Shown here: piece by piece, positions 7,215-18,600 of the stretch
Numbering within the stretch: position 1 is the first letter of the stretch
Layout: each line of letters opens with the position of its first letter
Assembly: GCA_016789495.1 (NCBI GenBank)
Contig: JAEUOJ010000104.1
Span: 1-32,442 of the forward strand
Source: Accumulibacter sp.
GTDB lineage: Bacteria > Pseudomonadota > Gammaproteobacteria > Burkholderiales > Rhodocyclaceae
Length of the DNA: 32,442 nt
Reading direction: 5' to 3'
Position numbers and translations under genes: made by a program
The notes under the pieces: model-generated
Database searches by the model: none
What the model was told of the DNA's origin: nothing
What the model saw: the letters and a program-made list of their open reading frames with translations, nothing else

Positions 7215-8993
7215 TCATTTGCCGAGCCAGGATTGGCGCAGCGCATTGGCTCTAGTCTGGCAGCGTAGTTGATGCGTATCGCGCGCCGGCGGCGCGAGGC
7301 GGACGGTGAATTGCCGAAGTTCGTCGCCACGAAAAGCGTGAACGACGATTTTTTCGCCGGCGCGGCGGCGGGCGAGCAGGCGTTTGATCGACGCCGGCGT
7401 GACGCGCAGCCCGTCGATGGCCAGCAACACGTCGCCGGCGGACAGTCCCGCCCGTTGCAGCGCACCACGCTCATACACGGCCGCCAGTTTGACCTCTCGG
7501 CCGTCGTCGAGCAGTTTGCCGTCCAGCGACGGCACCGGCTCACTGGCGGTGCGCCGCATGCGAACAGCGAATTTCTTCAGTAACCGGCGCCAGGGCAAAT
7601 CGGTCGTGCCGTCGATGGCGGTGGCGAAGAATCCGCGCAGGTCGAGCCCGGAAAGCTGTTCGGCAAGCCGGCGTATATCGTCGTCAGCGACCGGCTGGCC
7701 GCTCAGTCCGTGCCGCTGCCACAAGGCGCGCATCAGATCATCGAGCGTGACGCGGCCGTCGGTTCCGGCGCGCAGCGTCAGATCGAGCGCCAGGGCGACC
7801 AAGGCGCCTTTGGTGTAATAGCTGACCACCGCGTTCGGCGTGTTTTCGTCGGGACGATAGAATTTGGTCCAGGCGTCGAAGCTGGACTCGGCCAGCGACT
7901 GCCGATGACGGCCTGGTAAATTGAGCACCTTGTCCATCGTCTTGCCGAGCAGCGCCAGCCATTCGCCGGGCTTGATCAGTCCGCTACGCAGCAGAGCGAG
8001 GTCGTCGTAGTACGAAGTAAAACCTTCGAAGGCCCACAGCAGCGTGGTGTAGTTCTCGACGCCGAGATCGTAAGCGGCGAAGGCGGCCGGCTTGATCCGC
8101 TTGACGTTCCAGGTGTGGAAATACTCGTGGCTGCACAGGCCGAGAAAATTGCGGTAGCGCTCGGGCAGGCCTTTCATCCCCGGATATGGCAGGTCGTCGC
8201 GGGCGCAAAGCAACGCCGTCGAACGGCGATGTTCGAGTCCGCCATAGCCTTCGCCAGCCGCGTTGATCAGGAAGAGGTAATGCGACATTGGCGCCGGTTC
8301 GCCGAAAAAACGGATTTGCCACTCGCAGATTCGCTGCAGATCAGTGGTCAATCGCCCCAGGTCGCAGTCGTGACGGCCGCTGATCGCCACCTGGTGCGGA
8401 ACGCCGCAAGCGGTGAAACCGGCCAAAGCGAAGGTCCCGAGTTCGCAGGGGTGATCGATCAGCTCGTCATAATCAGCGGCCCGATAAACGCCGAAACCGT
8501 GCTCTGGCGCCGCGCCTTGCTCATCCTTGGCCGGGGAAAGTGCCGTCGCCACGCGCCAGGCGGCGAAGGCTTTGCCGCGCGGCCGCCGGATATCGACCAG
8601 ACAGGGCCGGTGTTCAAGACCGATCGGCCGCAGAAAAACACTGGTGCCGTTGATGAACGCGTGCGTCCGGTCGAGGTGCGCGCCACGCACCGACGGGTCG
8701 GCGGCGTAGATTTCGCAGATCACGGTCAGGGTCGATTCCTTGCCGAGCACTGGCGCCTGCCAGGTGTGTTTGTCGATCTTGCGCAGTTGAACCGACTGTC
8801 CGTTGGCCTAGGCGCGGATCGAAACGACGGGTCTAGCGAAATCGAGGATACGATAACTGCCCGGAATCCAGGCCGGCAAGGCAAAACGTTGCCCGGCCGG
8901 GTCGGGGTCGCTCAGCGTGCAACGCACCTCGAACAGGTGCGCCTCCGGTCTGGCCGGCCGCAGACGGTAGCGGATGGCGGCGGGTGTGTTCAT
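7215..8993 (-). pseudogene. M61-family (glycyl aminopeptidase-like) peptidase with in-frame TAG
   Basis: The reading frame from the ATG at 8993 to the stop at 7215 is continuous (592 codons) apart from one TAG at 8808-8810, after about 61 codons. Similarity does not lapse at that point: the N-terminal part LPAWIPGSYRILDFARPV is the usual M61 opening, and just beyond the TAG comes VQLRKIDKHTWQAP, also standard for the family. The remainder has the zinc motif HEYFHTWNVKRIKP (HExxH at about 289-293), a third-ligand Glu in AFEGFTSYYDDL (about 323) and a C-terminal PDZ domain (ALQRAGLSAGDVLLAIDG). An intact product would be a zinc metallopeptidase; M61 enzymes prefer N-terminal Gly or Ala. The start at 8993 has GGGG upstream; an ATG at 9020 is an alternative. 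Restart at the GTG at 8750 would lose the N-terminal domain start. Full length without the TAG equals the normal family size. Confidence 0.85.
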
Positions 8994-9637
8994 CGATACC
9001 CCGGGGTCGGCAATGTGCATTGCGCAATTTTAAAACCGATCGCAGGCCAGCGGCACCCAGCGCTCCGAGTGTGTCGAGACCATGGTGAGGCGTATCACGG
9101 GTGACAGGGAACATCTCAGTTGCCCATTGAGAAGCGGGTCCGAAGTCGTTTGCCTCGCCACCAGCGATGACGCGCAGGGCCGTTGGCGCTAGGCCGCACG
9201 CTCCAGGAGGCCATCAAGATTGCACTTCACGTGGCCAGGAGGCTGAGCCAGCCCGCACGAGTGCCCCGCCACGGCCGCCAGCTCGCGAGGCGTTCGATTA
9301 CCGGCGGGTCGTGGCTCGCTGATGGGCTGTTCGCGGGTTTCAGCTACCGCGGGAGCGTAAAGGGCCTGAAAGAGCTCGGCCTGAAATTTCGCCGCCAGGC
9401 GGCCTGGTTTAACTTGGCGCCAAATCGGACACAACGGTCCCAAACCACCCAGCGACATGCCCGAGAGGACGCTTCTCGCCATATGCAGTAGGCCAACATG
9501 GAACCCGGGATTTTTTTACAGGAGTAGCGGCACGACATAACCGAGACATCGTCTGTCCCCGCTCGCAACCGCTAGCGGCCGATCTACGGCTCCGGTGGCG
9601 CGAACCGCCGGAGCCGTGGGCCGAATACCTTCCGAGA
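8994..9637. other. Intergenic stretch without recognisable genes
   Basis: About 640 bases between the M61 start and the PEP-CTERM stop. Frames exist on both strands (for example 9183-9491 plus and 9189-9482 minus), but they are each other's shadows, are Arg/Pro/Ala-rich and show no familiar motif. There is a run of seven Ts near 9509-9515 without a clear stem before it, and a hairpin at 9586-9617. It could be an eroded gene or an untranslated region; I cannot say which. Confidence 0.4.
9586..9617 (-). terminator. Hairpin downstream of the PEP-CTERM gene
   Basis: Arms 9586-9598 and 9605-9617 pair over 13 positions with one G-T wobble around a six-base loop. It lies about 20 bases after the PEP-CTERM stop. 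There is no T run after it on either strand, so it may protect the 3' end or assist termination rather than act as a classical intrinsic terminator. Confidence 0.5.
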
Positions 9638-10432
9638 TCAGGAACGGTCGCGGCGTCTCCAGCCAAGCGCGCCTAGCGCCAGGCCGACCAACGCGAGCGA
9701 AGCCGGTTCCGGCACATTGCTCGACGTGCAACCGGGCGCGGTCGGATTGGCGGCGCAAAAATCCACCGCCGTCTCTTGCACGCCCAACGTAAAACCGTTC
9801 CAGTATTCGTTACTCAGGCTGCGCCAATTTACGGTGTCAAACGTCCCCTGGAACCGGAGCGCGCCGTGCGGCTCGCCGGTGCCCAGCAACTGATACTCCG
9901 TATTGCCACCCACGGTCACGACCTGCTTGTACGAGGTCCCACACCCCCAGTACCCGCAGGCATTGCCGCCGTCGCTGGCATCGCCGAAGCTAAGAATGTC
10001 GAAGTCCCGGTCGAAAGCATAACCGTTGCCATTGAGACTCACGTAGGCGAACACCGGATTCGCGATCGCCTGCGAAAAGTTGAGGGTCTGCATGCCAGCG
10101 TACCGCAGAGCGATGATATCGGTGGTGGGCGGGCGATTGTCCACCGCGCTGCTCGTGAAGGGAGACGTTCCGGCAGGACCGTCCGTGCCGCCGCTGTAGT
10201 AGTAGGCGCCCCCGCTCGGCTGATAGAAGCCGATCCCCTGGCGGTTCGTGTAGGTCACGGTGACCGTCGAACTGGCTGTCGTGATCGTGCCGGTGGCCAT
10301 GAAGCCACCGCCAGTGGCTTGGTTGCCTCCGGTCCAATCGGTCCAGTAGATCGGCGCCGCCGAAGCAGCGCCCGCGCTCAGCGCCAGGGCCAACATAGCG
10401 GCCTTGTGTATCGAAGATCCAGTCATTTTCAT
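9638..10432 (-). CDS. PEP-CTERM sorted exported protein
   Basis: A 264-residue exported protein. The N-terminus is a signal peptide (MKMTGSSIHKAAMLALALSA then GAASA, cleavage near residue 25). The middle is a Gly/Ser/Thr/Tyr/Asn-rich, probably beta-sandwich domain with aromatic patches and four Cys, two in the short CGYWGC segment. The C-terminus is a textbook PEP-CTERM signal: VPEP, a hydrophobic helix of about 14 residues (ASLALVGLALGALG) and a basic tail WRRRDRS. Such proteins are processed by exosortase and are usually encoded by floc- or biofilm-forming bacteria alongside exopolysaccharide genes; neither exosortase nor polysaccharide genes are in this window. The gene stands alone. Starts at 10432 and 10426 are both possible. 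The specific function is unknown. A sigma-54 promoter candidate lies 46 bases upstream. Confidence 0.9.
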   Translation of the reverse strand: MKMTGSSIHKAAMLALALSAGAASAAPIYWTDWTGGNQATGGGFMATGTITTASSTVTVTYTNRQGIGFYQPSGGAYYYSGGTDGPAGTSPFTSSAVDNRPPTTDIIALRYAGMQTLNFSQAIANPVFAYVSLNGNGYAFDRDFDILSFGDASDGGNACGYWGCGTSYKQVVTVGGNTEYQLLGTGEPHGALRFQGTFDTVNWRSLSNEYWNGFTLGVQETAVDFCAANPTAPGCTSSNVPEPASLALVGLALGALGWRRRDRS

Positions 10433-10477
10433 TTCTTTCTGTGGTCATTAACGTTGGCTAAAAGCGATTTAAGCAAA

Positions 10478-10492
10478 GCGAGATCCGTGCCA
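10478..10492 (-). promoter_or_regulatory. Candidate sigma-54 (-24/-12) promoter of the PEP-CTERM gene
   Basis: The minus strand reads TGGCACGGATCTCGC: the -24 half TGGCACG is perfect, four free bases follow, and the -12 half is TCGC against consensus TTGC, with the essential GG and GC at the right spacing. The start point would be near 10467, leaving a leader of about 35 bases. An AT-rich island with an IHF-like ATCAA (10523-10527) lies just upstream. PEP-CTERM genes are known to be controlled by RpoN with the PrsK/PrsR pair in floc-forming bacteria; that this copy is so controlled is inference. Confidence 0.65.
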
Positions 10493-10880
10493 TCACTTGC
10501 ATAGATAAAAAATATGATCGACATCAATTAGATAAATAAAGCATGTCGGAAGATGGACGATCTCGGAAACGTATGAATGTAAAAATTCCCGACATCGACA
10601 TTCCTGAAGTTGCCCCCTGCGGGATAGAGACGGTTGGGCGGTTGAGAATCAAGCGGATTCCAAGGCAGGGTTATCCGGCGACGCCGATGTTCCGCCTATG
10701 GCCGGCGGCGCGTGACGCGGCGCTCTTCCAGTCGCCAGTCTGGGCATGATGCTTGCGGGCAACGCTTGGTCATTCGCCAAGGCTGCAGCCATTGAGTGCC
10801 ATCGCGCCACATTGCGGTCCAAAACCGAATACAGCAAACGGCAAGTCAAAAGGCGCAAGGCAAAAACCAGGTCAAGCCCA

Positions 10881-10904
10881 GCCGCACTCCGAGCAGAGTG
10901 CGGC
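10881..10904. terminator. Perfect 9-bp hairpin upstream of gltI
   Basis: GCCGCACTC and GAGTGCGGC are exact inverted repeats around a six-base loop. No T run follows on either strand. It stands 13 bases before the gltI promoter candidate and could insulate gltI from upstream transcription or be a protein-binding site. Confidence 0.45.
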
Positions 10905-10916
10905 AATTGCCCTGAT

Positions 10917-10956
10917 TTGACAAATCCTTGGAAGTTGTCACGACTCATGCCACAAT
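10917..10956 (+). promoter_or_regulatory. Candidate gltI promoter overlapped by a TGACAA dyad
   Basis: TTGGAA (10928-10933), 17 bases, CACAAT (10951-10956) is a plausible sigma-70 promoter. It is overlapped by the inverted repeat TGACAA (10918-10923), 11 bases, TTGTCA (10935-10940), which brackets the -35 box and so resembles an operator. The regulator is unknown. The leader to the gltI ATG would be about 60 bases. Confidence 0.4.
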
Positions 10957-11023
10957 CGTTCATCCGGCGCGGGCCGGTCGAACCGTAGGTAACTGTTTGT
11001 ATGAATGGAGTGTAGGAGACATG

Positions 11024-11929
11024 ATGAACAAAGATTCGAAACGTTTGTTAATGACAGCGACGCTGGCCGCCTCCCTGTTGTCGGCCCCGGCACTGGCGCA
11101 GGATGCCGGCGGAACGCTGAAAAAGATCAAGGACACCGGGGTGATCACCCTCGGCCACCGCGAATCATCAATCCCGTTCTCGTACTATGACGACAAGCAA
11201 CAGGTGATCGGCTACTCGCACGAACTGATGCTCAAGGCGGTCGACGCGATCAAGAGCGAATTGAAACTGACCAAGCTCGAAGTCAAACTGATGCCGGTCA
11301 CCTCGGCCAACCGGATCACGCTGGTCCAGAACGGCTCGGTCGACCTCGAATGCGGTTCGACGACCAACAACTCCGAACGTCAGAAGCAGGTGTCTTTCTC
11401 GAATACCATCTTCATCATCGGTACACGATTGATGACCAAGACCACCTCCGGGATCAAGGATTTCCCTGACCTGGCCGGCAAGAACGTCGTCACCACCGCC
11501 GGCACCACCTCCGAGCGGCTGCTGCGCAAGATGAACGAAGACAGGAAGATGGGGATGAACGTGATCAGCGCCAAGGATCACGGCGAATCGTTCCTGACCC
11601 TCGAAACCGGTCGGGCGGTCGCCTTCATGATGGACGACGCGCTGCTCTACGGTGAAATGGCCAAGGCCAAGCGCGCCAGCGACTGGGTGGTGGTCGGCAC
11701 ACCGCAATCATTCGAAGCGTACGGCTGCATGTTGCGCAAGGATGATCCGGCGTTCAAGAAAGTGGTCGATAACGCGCTGGCCAAGGCGATGACGTCCGGC
11801 GAAGCCGAAAAAATCTACGCCAAGTGGTTCCTGCAGCCGATTCCGCCGAAAGGGCTGAATCTTAATTTCCCGCTGTCCGAGGCGGTGAAGAAACTTTACA
11901 AGTCGCCGAACGACAAGGCGTTCGACTGA
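11024..11929 (+). CDS. gltI: Glutamate/aspartate ABC transporter, periplasmic binding protein
   Basis: Solute-binding protein of a polar amino-acid ABC importer. It carries a signal peptide (MNKDSKRLLMTATLAASLLS then APALA, cleavage before QDAGG) and the family-3 binding fold: GTLKKIKDTGVITLGHRESS at the mature N-terminus, SVDLECGSTTNNSERQKQV in the binding cleft, and AVAFMMDDALLYG in lobe 2. The protein is 301 residues, the same size as E. coli GltI, and this wording is typical of GltI/AatJ, which bind Glu and Asp. The frame opens earlier, but AGGAG at 11014-11018 points to the ATG at 11024 (spacing five); the adjacent ATG at 11021 is too close. It is the first gene of the glt-ans block, and the GC hairpin just after its stop may stabilise its mRNA. 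Confidence 0.92.
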   Translation: MNKDSKRLLMTATLAASLLSAPALAQDAGGTLKKIKDTGVITLGHRESSIPFSYYDDKQQVIGYSHELMLKAVDAIKSELKLTKLEVKLMPVTSANRITLVQNGSVDLECGSTTNNSERQKQVSFSNTIFIIGTRLMTKTTSGIKDFPDLAGKNVVTTAGTTSERLLRKMNEDRKMGMNVISAKDHGESFLTLETGRAVAFMMDDALLYGEMAKAKRASDWVVVGTPQSFEAYGCMLRKDDPAFKKVVDNALAKAMTSGEAEKIYAKWFLQPIPPKGLNLNFPLSEAVKKLYKSPNDKAFD

Positions 11930-13072
<1,143 letters not shown>

Positions 13073-13269
13073 GCGCTTGGTTCGTCGGGCGCAGCGTCAA
13101 CGCAACGAGACCGCTTGGCGGATCGCTCGACGGAGGTCCCGGCGTCACGCAGGCGCAAGACGCATCCGATCCGGCACGCGGGCAATTTTTTGCCGGCCTG
13201 ATCGATGAACTTGCGGTTCTCGTGACGGCCGTTGCGGCGCACGGGCACCGTTTTTTGGGAGAGTAGGCT

Positions 13270-14007
13270 ATGGGTTACAACTGGAATTGGGGAGTTTTTC
13301 TGCAGCCGACGGCGTCGGGAGGCGATACCTATCTCGGCTGGATGATCCATGGGTTCAAGACCACCATCGCCTTGTCGCTGTCGGCCTGGCTGATCGCGCT
13401 GGCTCTCGGCGCGGTGGTCGGCGTGCTGCGTACCGTTCCCAACAAGGTGCTGTCGGGAATTGCCACCGCCTACGTCGAGGTCTTTCGAAACATTCCGCTG
13501 CTGGTCCAACTGTTCCTGTGGTACTTCGTGATGCCGGAACTATTGCCCGAAAAGCTGGGCAGCGCTTTCAAGCAGAGCAACCCATTCGTTCAGCAATTTC
13601 TCTCATCGATGGTCTGCCTGGCGCTATTCACCAGCGCCCGCGTCGCCGAACAGGTGCGTTCGGGGATCAACTCCCTGCCGCCCGGCCAGAAAAATGCCGG
13701 TCTGGCGATGGGTTTCACCCTATCACAAACCTATCGCCACGTTTTGCTGCCGATGGCGGTGCGCTTGATCGTTCCGCCGCTGACCTCGGAATTCCTGAAC
13801 ATTTTCAAAAACTCGGCGGTTTGTTCGACGATCGGCCTGCTGGAGCTGGCGGCCCAGGGGCGGCAACTGGTCGATTACACGGCGCAACCCTACGAGTCGT
13901 TCATCGCCGTCACCCTGGCTTACCTGTTGATCAACGTGGTGGTGATGTTCGGCATGCGCTGGCTTGAAGCTCGGGTGCGTGTTCCCGGCTATATCGGAGG
14001 GAAGTGA
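13270..14007 (+). CDS. gltJ: Glutamate/aspartate ABC transporter permease GltJ
   Basis: Inner-membrane permease subunit of the importer. The 245 residues match GltJ length (246 in E. coli). Several hydrophobic helices are visible (about 33-58, 67-92 and 118-130, and near the C-terminus). The cytoplasmic EAA-type loop that contacts the ATPase reads [20 protein letters not shown]. The start [10 protein letters not shown] is typical of the family and has GGGAGAG upstream. The 197-base gap after ansB shows only a small hairpin at 13181-13194 (GGCAA, TTTT, TTGCC) and no convincing gene. The stop lies one base before the gltK start. Confidence 0.92.
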   Translation: MGYNWNWGVFLQPTASGGDTYLGWMIHGFKTTIALSLSAWLIALALGAVVGVLRTVPNKVLSGIATAYVEVFRNIPLLVQLFLWYFVMPELLPEKLGSAFKQSNPFVQQFLSSMVCLALFTSARVAEQVRSGINSLPPGQKNAGLAMGFTLSQTYRHVLLPMAVRLIVPPLTSEFLNIFKNSAVCSTIGLLELAAQGRQLVDYTAQPYESFIAVTLAYLLINVVVMFGMRWLEARVRVPGYIGGK

Positions 14008-14008
14008 A

Positions 14009-14689
14009 ATGTACGAATTCGACTGGTCGTCGATCCCCAATGCCTTGCCGTTCCTGTGGGATGGGATGATGATTTCGCTGCAGATCACGGCCACGGCGGT
14101 GATCATCGGGATCGTCTGGGGAACGTTGTTGGCCCTGATGCGTCTGTCGCCGATCAAGCCGCTGTCGTGGTTTGCCGCCGGGTACGTCAATCTGTTCCGG
14201 GCGGTGCCGCTGGTGATGGTCCTGCTCTGGTTCTTCCTGATCGTGCCGCATCTCCTTGAAAGTCTGTTCGGCTTTCCTCGCGGTTCGGACATGCGGCTGG
14301 GTTCGGCGATGGCCGGTTTCGCGCTCTTCGAGGCCGCCTACTATTCCGAAATCATGCGTGCCGGCATCCAGTCGGTGCCGAAAGGCCAGATGTCCGCCGC
14401 TAGCGCCCTGGGCATGACCTACGCCCAGGGCATGCGGCTGGTCGTCCTGCCGCAGGCGTTCCGCAACATGGTGCCCTTGCTGCTGACGCAAGGGATCATC
14501 CTTTTCCAGGATACCTCGCTGGTGTATGTGTCGGCGTTGGCCGACTTCTTTGGCGCCGCGTACAAGGTCGGCGACCGCGACGGCCGGCTGGTCGAACTGC
14601 TGCTGTTCGCCGGGGCGGTCTATTTCGTGATCTGCTTCACTGCCTCGCGGATCGTCCGTCACTACCAACAAAAATTGAAGACGGCGTAA
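14009..14689 (+). CDS. gltK: Glutamate/aspartate ABC transporter permease GltK
   Basis: Second permease subunit, expected to pair with GltJ. The frame opens at 13964, but the ATG at 14009 ([20 protein letters not shown]) matches the family start, has GGAGG about ten bases upstream, and leaves one base after the gltJ stop. The 226-residue product has about five membrane helices and an EAA loop, [20 protein letters not shown] and then [11 protein letters not shown]. The late [18 protein letters not shown] segment is characteristic of the polar amino-acid permease family. Confidence 0.92.
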   Translation: MYEFDWSSIPNALPFLWDGMMISLQITATAVIIGIVWGTLLALMRLSPIKPLSWFAAGYVNLFRAVPLVMVLLWFFLIVPHLLESLFGFPRGSDMRLGSAMAGFALFEAAYYSEIMRAGIQSVPKGQMSAASALGMTYAQGMRLVVLPQAFRNMVPLLLTQGIILFQDTSLVYVSALADFFGAAYKVGDRDGRLVELLLFAGAVYFVICFTASRIVRHYQQKLKTA

Positions 14690-14723
14690 CCGCGTTGCCG
14701 CCCGACCGAGAGGAGATTTTTCA

Positions 14724-15452
14724 ATGATTACCATGAACAATGTCAGCAAGCACTATGGTTCCTTCCAGGTGCTCACCGAATGCAGCACCCAGGTGCAAAA
14801 GGGTGAAGTGATCGTCGTCTGCGGACCGTCGGGTTCGGGCAAGTCCACCTTGATCAAAGTGGTCAATGGTCTCGAACCGTTTCAGAGCGGCGAAATCATT
14901 GTTAACGGCCTATCGGTCGGCGACCCGAAAACCAATCTCTCGAAGCTGCGTTCGATGGTCGGCATGGTGTTCCAGAACTTCGAGCTCTTTCCGCACATGA
15001 GCATCATCGACAATCTTTGTATCGCTCAGACCAAGGTGCTGCACCGGACGCAGGAGGTGGCGCGGGACAAGGGCTTGAAATTGCTCGAACGCGTCGGCCT
15101 GTCGGCGCAAGCCGCGAAATTTCCCGGTCAGCTCTCAGGCGGCCAGCAGCAACGGGTGGCGATCGCCCGCGCGCTGGCCATGGACCCAATCTGCATGCTG
15201 TTCGACGAACCGACCTCGGCGCTCGACCCGGAAATGGTCAATGAAGTGCTCGACGTGATGACCGAACTGGCCCGCGAGGGAATGACGATGATGTGCGTGA
15301 CGCACGAAATGGGTTTCGCCAAGCGTGTCGCCAGCCGAGTGATCTTCATGGACCAGGGACGAATCGTCGAGGACGACAGCAAGGAAGCGTTTTTCGCCAA
15401 CCCGCGTTCGGAACGCGCGCAACAGTTTCTGGCCAAAATCCTCCATCATTGA
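14724..15452 (+). CDS. gltL: Glutamate/aspartate ABC transporter ATPase GltL
   Basis: Cytoplasmic ATPase that powers the importer. The 242 residues carry Walker [10 protein letters not shown] (34-42), a Q-loop in [12 protein letters not shown], signature [16 protein letters not shown] (from 137), Walker [14 protein letters not shown] (about 159-171), and switch His in [14 protein letters not shown] precedes the ATG at good spacing. It is the last gene of the transporter block; gdh follows after 180 bases. Length and motifs are those of polar amino-acid (PAAT) ATPases. Confidence 0.94.
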   Translation: MITMNNVSKHYGSFQVLTECSTQVQKGEVIVVCGPSGSGKSTLIKVVNGLEPFQSGEIIVNGLSVGDPKTNLSKLRSMVGMVFQNFELFPHMSIIDNLCIAQTKVLHRTQEVARDKGLKLLERVGLSAQAAKFPGQLSGGQQQRVAIARALAMDPICMLFDEPTSALDPEMVNEVLDVMTELAREGMTMMCVTHEMGFAKRVASRVIFMDQGRIVEDDSKEAFFANPRSERAQQFLAKILHH

Positions 15453-15477
15453 CCGACGATCGCGGCCGGGTCCGTTT

Positions 15478-15491
15478 GCCCGGCACCGGGC
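15478..15491 (+). terminator. Short GC palindrome after gltL
   Basis: GCCCGG, CA, CCGGGC, 26 bases after the gltL stop, followed by CTCGATTGT. Five pairs can form round a four-base loop. There is no real T run, so this is at best a weak or Rho-assisted terminator. A second small stem, AGAATC/GATTCT at 15545-15562, follows before gdh. Confidence 0.3.
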
Positions 15492-15632
15492 CTCGATTGT
15501 CGCGCTCCCCGGTCGGAAGGCTCCTCCCGGGGCGTCGGAGCGAGAGAATCACGATGGATTCTGTTTAGCACGACTGGCACGATCGCGCCGGCAAGTCCCG
15601 CGGCGTTCGGTGCGAAATACGGGAGAAATGGT

Positions 15633-18600
15633 ATGAGCATGCCGACCGAAGCGACTCTCACCCTGCGTCGCAACCTGCGGGAAATCGCCGAACAACAGGC
15701 CCTTTCGGCGCGTTTGAACGAGTTTCTCGACTCGTATTTCGTCGACGCCGAGTTGAGCGACGCCGCCAACGACGCCAGTCCGGAGCAATTGCTCGGCGCC
15801 GCGGCGCAGCACTTCCGCTTGGGCGACATCCGGCCGGCCGACCAGGCGTCGATCGCCTTGTATACTCCGGATTCCGACCGGCACGGCTGGCACTCGCCGC
15901 ATACGGTGATCGACATCGTCACCGACGACATGCCGTTTCTGGTCGATTCGGTGACCATGGTCGCCTATCGCTACGGCCTGACCATTCACCGCCTGCTGCA
16001 CCCGGTGCTCGGCATTGAACGCGATGCCGAGCGGGTGTTGCGACGCACACGGACACGCGGCGTCGCCGGCACGCGCGCCGAATCGTGGATCCATCTGGAA
16101 ATCGATCGCGTCGGCGACGCGTCTTTGTCGGCAGCGTTGCAGCAGGAGATCGCCACCGTGCTGACCGACGTGCGCGCGGCCGTCGCCGACGGACCGGCCA
16201 TGCAACGGGCGTTGCGCGAAGCAAGCGAACAGACCGCCACCGCGCCCGTCGCCGACGCCGACGAAGCGGCCGCCTACCTACGCTATATCGCGGCCAACAA
16301 CTTCGTTTTTCTCGGTTACGCCGACTATTGCGTCGATGACGACGGGCAACGCTTGCAGCGCGTCGACGACAGCGGCCGCGGTGTGCTGCGCGATCCGGCG
16401 CATGCGCATTACGGTCGTTGCCTGTCGGGAATTCCCGGCGAACTGATCAAACTGGCGCGGGACGTTCCGGTGCTGCTGTTCAAGGCGGATGCCCGGTCCA
16501 CGGTGCACCGCTCGGCCTATCTCGATTTCATCGGCGTGCAATCCTACGACGCGACCGGGCGGGTCACCGGCGCGCGGGTTTTCGTCGGCCTATATACCGC
16601 GCACGTCTATCACGTCGCCGCCAACGAACTGCCGTTGATCCGGCAAAAGATCGCCGCGGTTCGCGAAGAACTGGGTTTTGTCGGCGGCAGTCATCGAGAC
16701 AAGACCTTGCTCAACGTGCTCGAAACGTATCCGCGCGACGAACTGATCGAAATCGCCCGGCCAGATCTGACGCGTATCGCGCGCGGCATCGTCTCGGTCT
16801 ATGAGCGTGAGCAGGTACGCCTTTTCCTGCGTGACGACCCGTGGGGACGCTACGTCTCGGCCTTGGTTTACCTGCCGCGTGACGCCTTCGACAGCACGAT
16901 CCGCGAACGGATTTCGGCGCTGTTGCGTGAAAGCCTGATGGCCGACGGTGTCGATTACTTCGTGATGCTTGGCGACTCGCGGCTGGCGCGACTGCATTTC
17001 ATCGTCCGCACGCCGGTCGGCACGCACTACCGCTACGACGCGGGGATGATCGAAAAGCAGGTGGCGCGCATTGTCCGCGGCTGGCGCGACGAATTGAAAC
17101 AGCAGCTCATCGAGCACTATGGCGAGGAACACGGCAACCGCCTGTTGCGCCGTTACGCGCTCGAATTACCGCAGTCGTACCGCGAGCAGGTGACACCGGC
17201 GGCGGCGGTGTCCGATCTTGCCTGTCTTGAAGCCGCCGAGCACAGTGGACGTGTCGAAGTGAAGCTGAGCATCGCCACCGGTAGTGGCGATAGCATCGAC
17301 GATGCACAGCAGGTGCTCAAACTGTTCCGCCGCGGTCGGCCACGACCGCTGTCGCTGATTCTGCCGGTGCTCGAAAACCTCGGGTTGACGGTGCTCTCCG
17401 AGCAACCGTACAGCTTGCCAAGCAGTGACCTTCACATCGCCGAGTTCGCGGTGCAGTTGCCGCGACCGAAGGCGCTCGACGACGACGCCACTCGCCGGGC
17501 GTTCGTCGAACTGCTCGAACAATTGCTGCGCGACGAGGCGGAAAACGACGGTTTCAACCGCCTGGTGCTGCTGGCGCGACTCGATGGCCGGCAGATTGCC
17601 CTGTTGCGCGCTTACAGCCGCTACCTGCGCCAGGCCGGTCTGACCTTCAGCCAGACTTATGTCGAACGTTGCCTGGCGACACATGCCGCTATCGCCCGAC
17701 GGTTGATCGAACTCTTCGAAGCCCTGTTCTCGGCCGACGCCGACGAGCGGCGCGCCGGCCAATTGTCGAACGAGGTGACCACCGCGTTGTTGCAGGTCAG
17801 CAATCCCGACGACGACCGCATCCTGGCCGGCTTTCAGACGGTCATCGAAGCGACACTGCGCACCAATGCCTACCAGCCGGCACAGGACGGCTCGCCGAAG
17901 AGCTATCTGTCATTCAAGCTGTCGTCGCGCGCCATTCCGTTCCTGCCGCCGCCCGCACAGTTGTACGAAATCTTCGTCTATAGCGAGCGCATGGAAGGGG
18001 TGCATCTGCGCGGCGCGCGTGTGGCGCGCGGCGGTTTGCGCTGGTCGGACCGGATGGAGGATTTTCGCACCGAAGTGCTCGGTCTGGTCAAGGCGCAGAC
18101 GGTGAAAAACGCGGTGATCGTGCCACTCGGTTCGAAAGGGGGCTTCGTGTGCAAACGACTGCCACCGGCCAGCGAACGTGAAGCGTATCAGGCTGAAGGC
18201 ATCGCCTGCTATTCGACTTTCATCCGCGGTTTGCTCGACCTGACCGACAACCTGGTCGACGGTCGGGTGGTACCGCCGGCCGGCGTCCGCCGTCGCGATG
18301 ACGACGATCCCTACCTGGTCGTCGCCGCCGACAAAGGCACCGCGACCTTCTCCGACATTGCCAACCGCATCGCCATCGATTACGGCTTCTGGCTCGGCGA
18401 CGCCTTCGCTTCCGGCGGCTCGGCCGGGTACGACCACAAAAAAATGGGCATCACCGCGCGTGGCGCCTGGGAAGCGGTCAAGCGGCACTTCCGCGAACTT
18501 GGCCAGGACATTCAGCGGCAGGAATTCACCGTCGTCGGCATCGGTGACATGTCCGGCGACGTCTTCGGCAACGGCATGCTGCTCTCGCCGTGCATCCGGC

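Larger units (their letters stand above)
10433..11023. other. Intergenic region between divergent PEP-CTERM and gltI genes
   Basis: About 590 bases. The left end holds the sigma-54 promoter candidate and an AT-rich island (10501-10545). The right end holds a perfect hairpin (10881-10904) and the gltI promoter/operator candidate (10917-10956). Between about 10550 and 10880 frames exist on both strands (10543-10749 and 10746-10988 plus, 10649-10963 minus) but none has a recognisable motif, so I do not call a gene there. Confidence 0.5.

Noticed and set aside
8808-8810. Genome-wide recoding of TAG as an amino acid
   Set aside because: dsbB and the small membrane gene end naturally with TAG, so TAG works as a stop here.
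9183-9491. Possible hypothetical gene in the gap upstream of the M61 gene
   Set aside because: No ribosome binding site, no motif, and frames of similar length lie on the opposite strand; left as unexplained intergenic DNA.
10649-10963. Minus-strand 104-codon frame upstream of gltI
   Set aside because: It overlaps the hairpin and promoter candidate of gltI and shows no domain or signal peptide.
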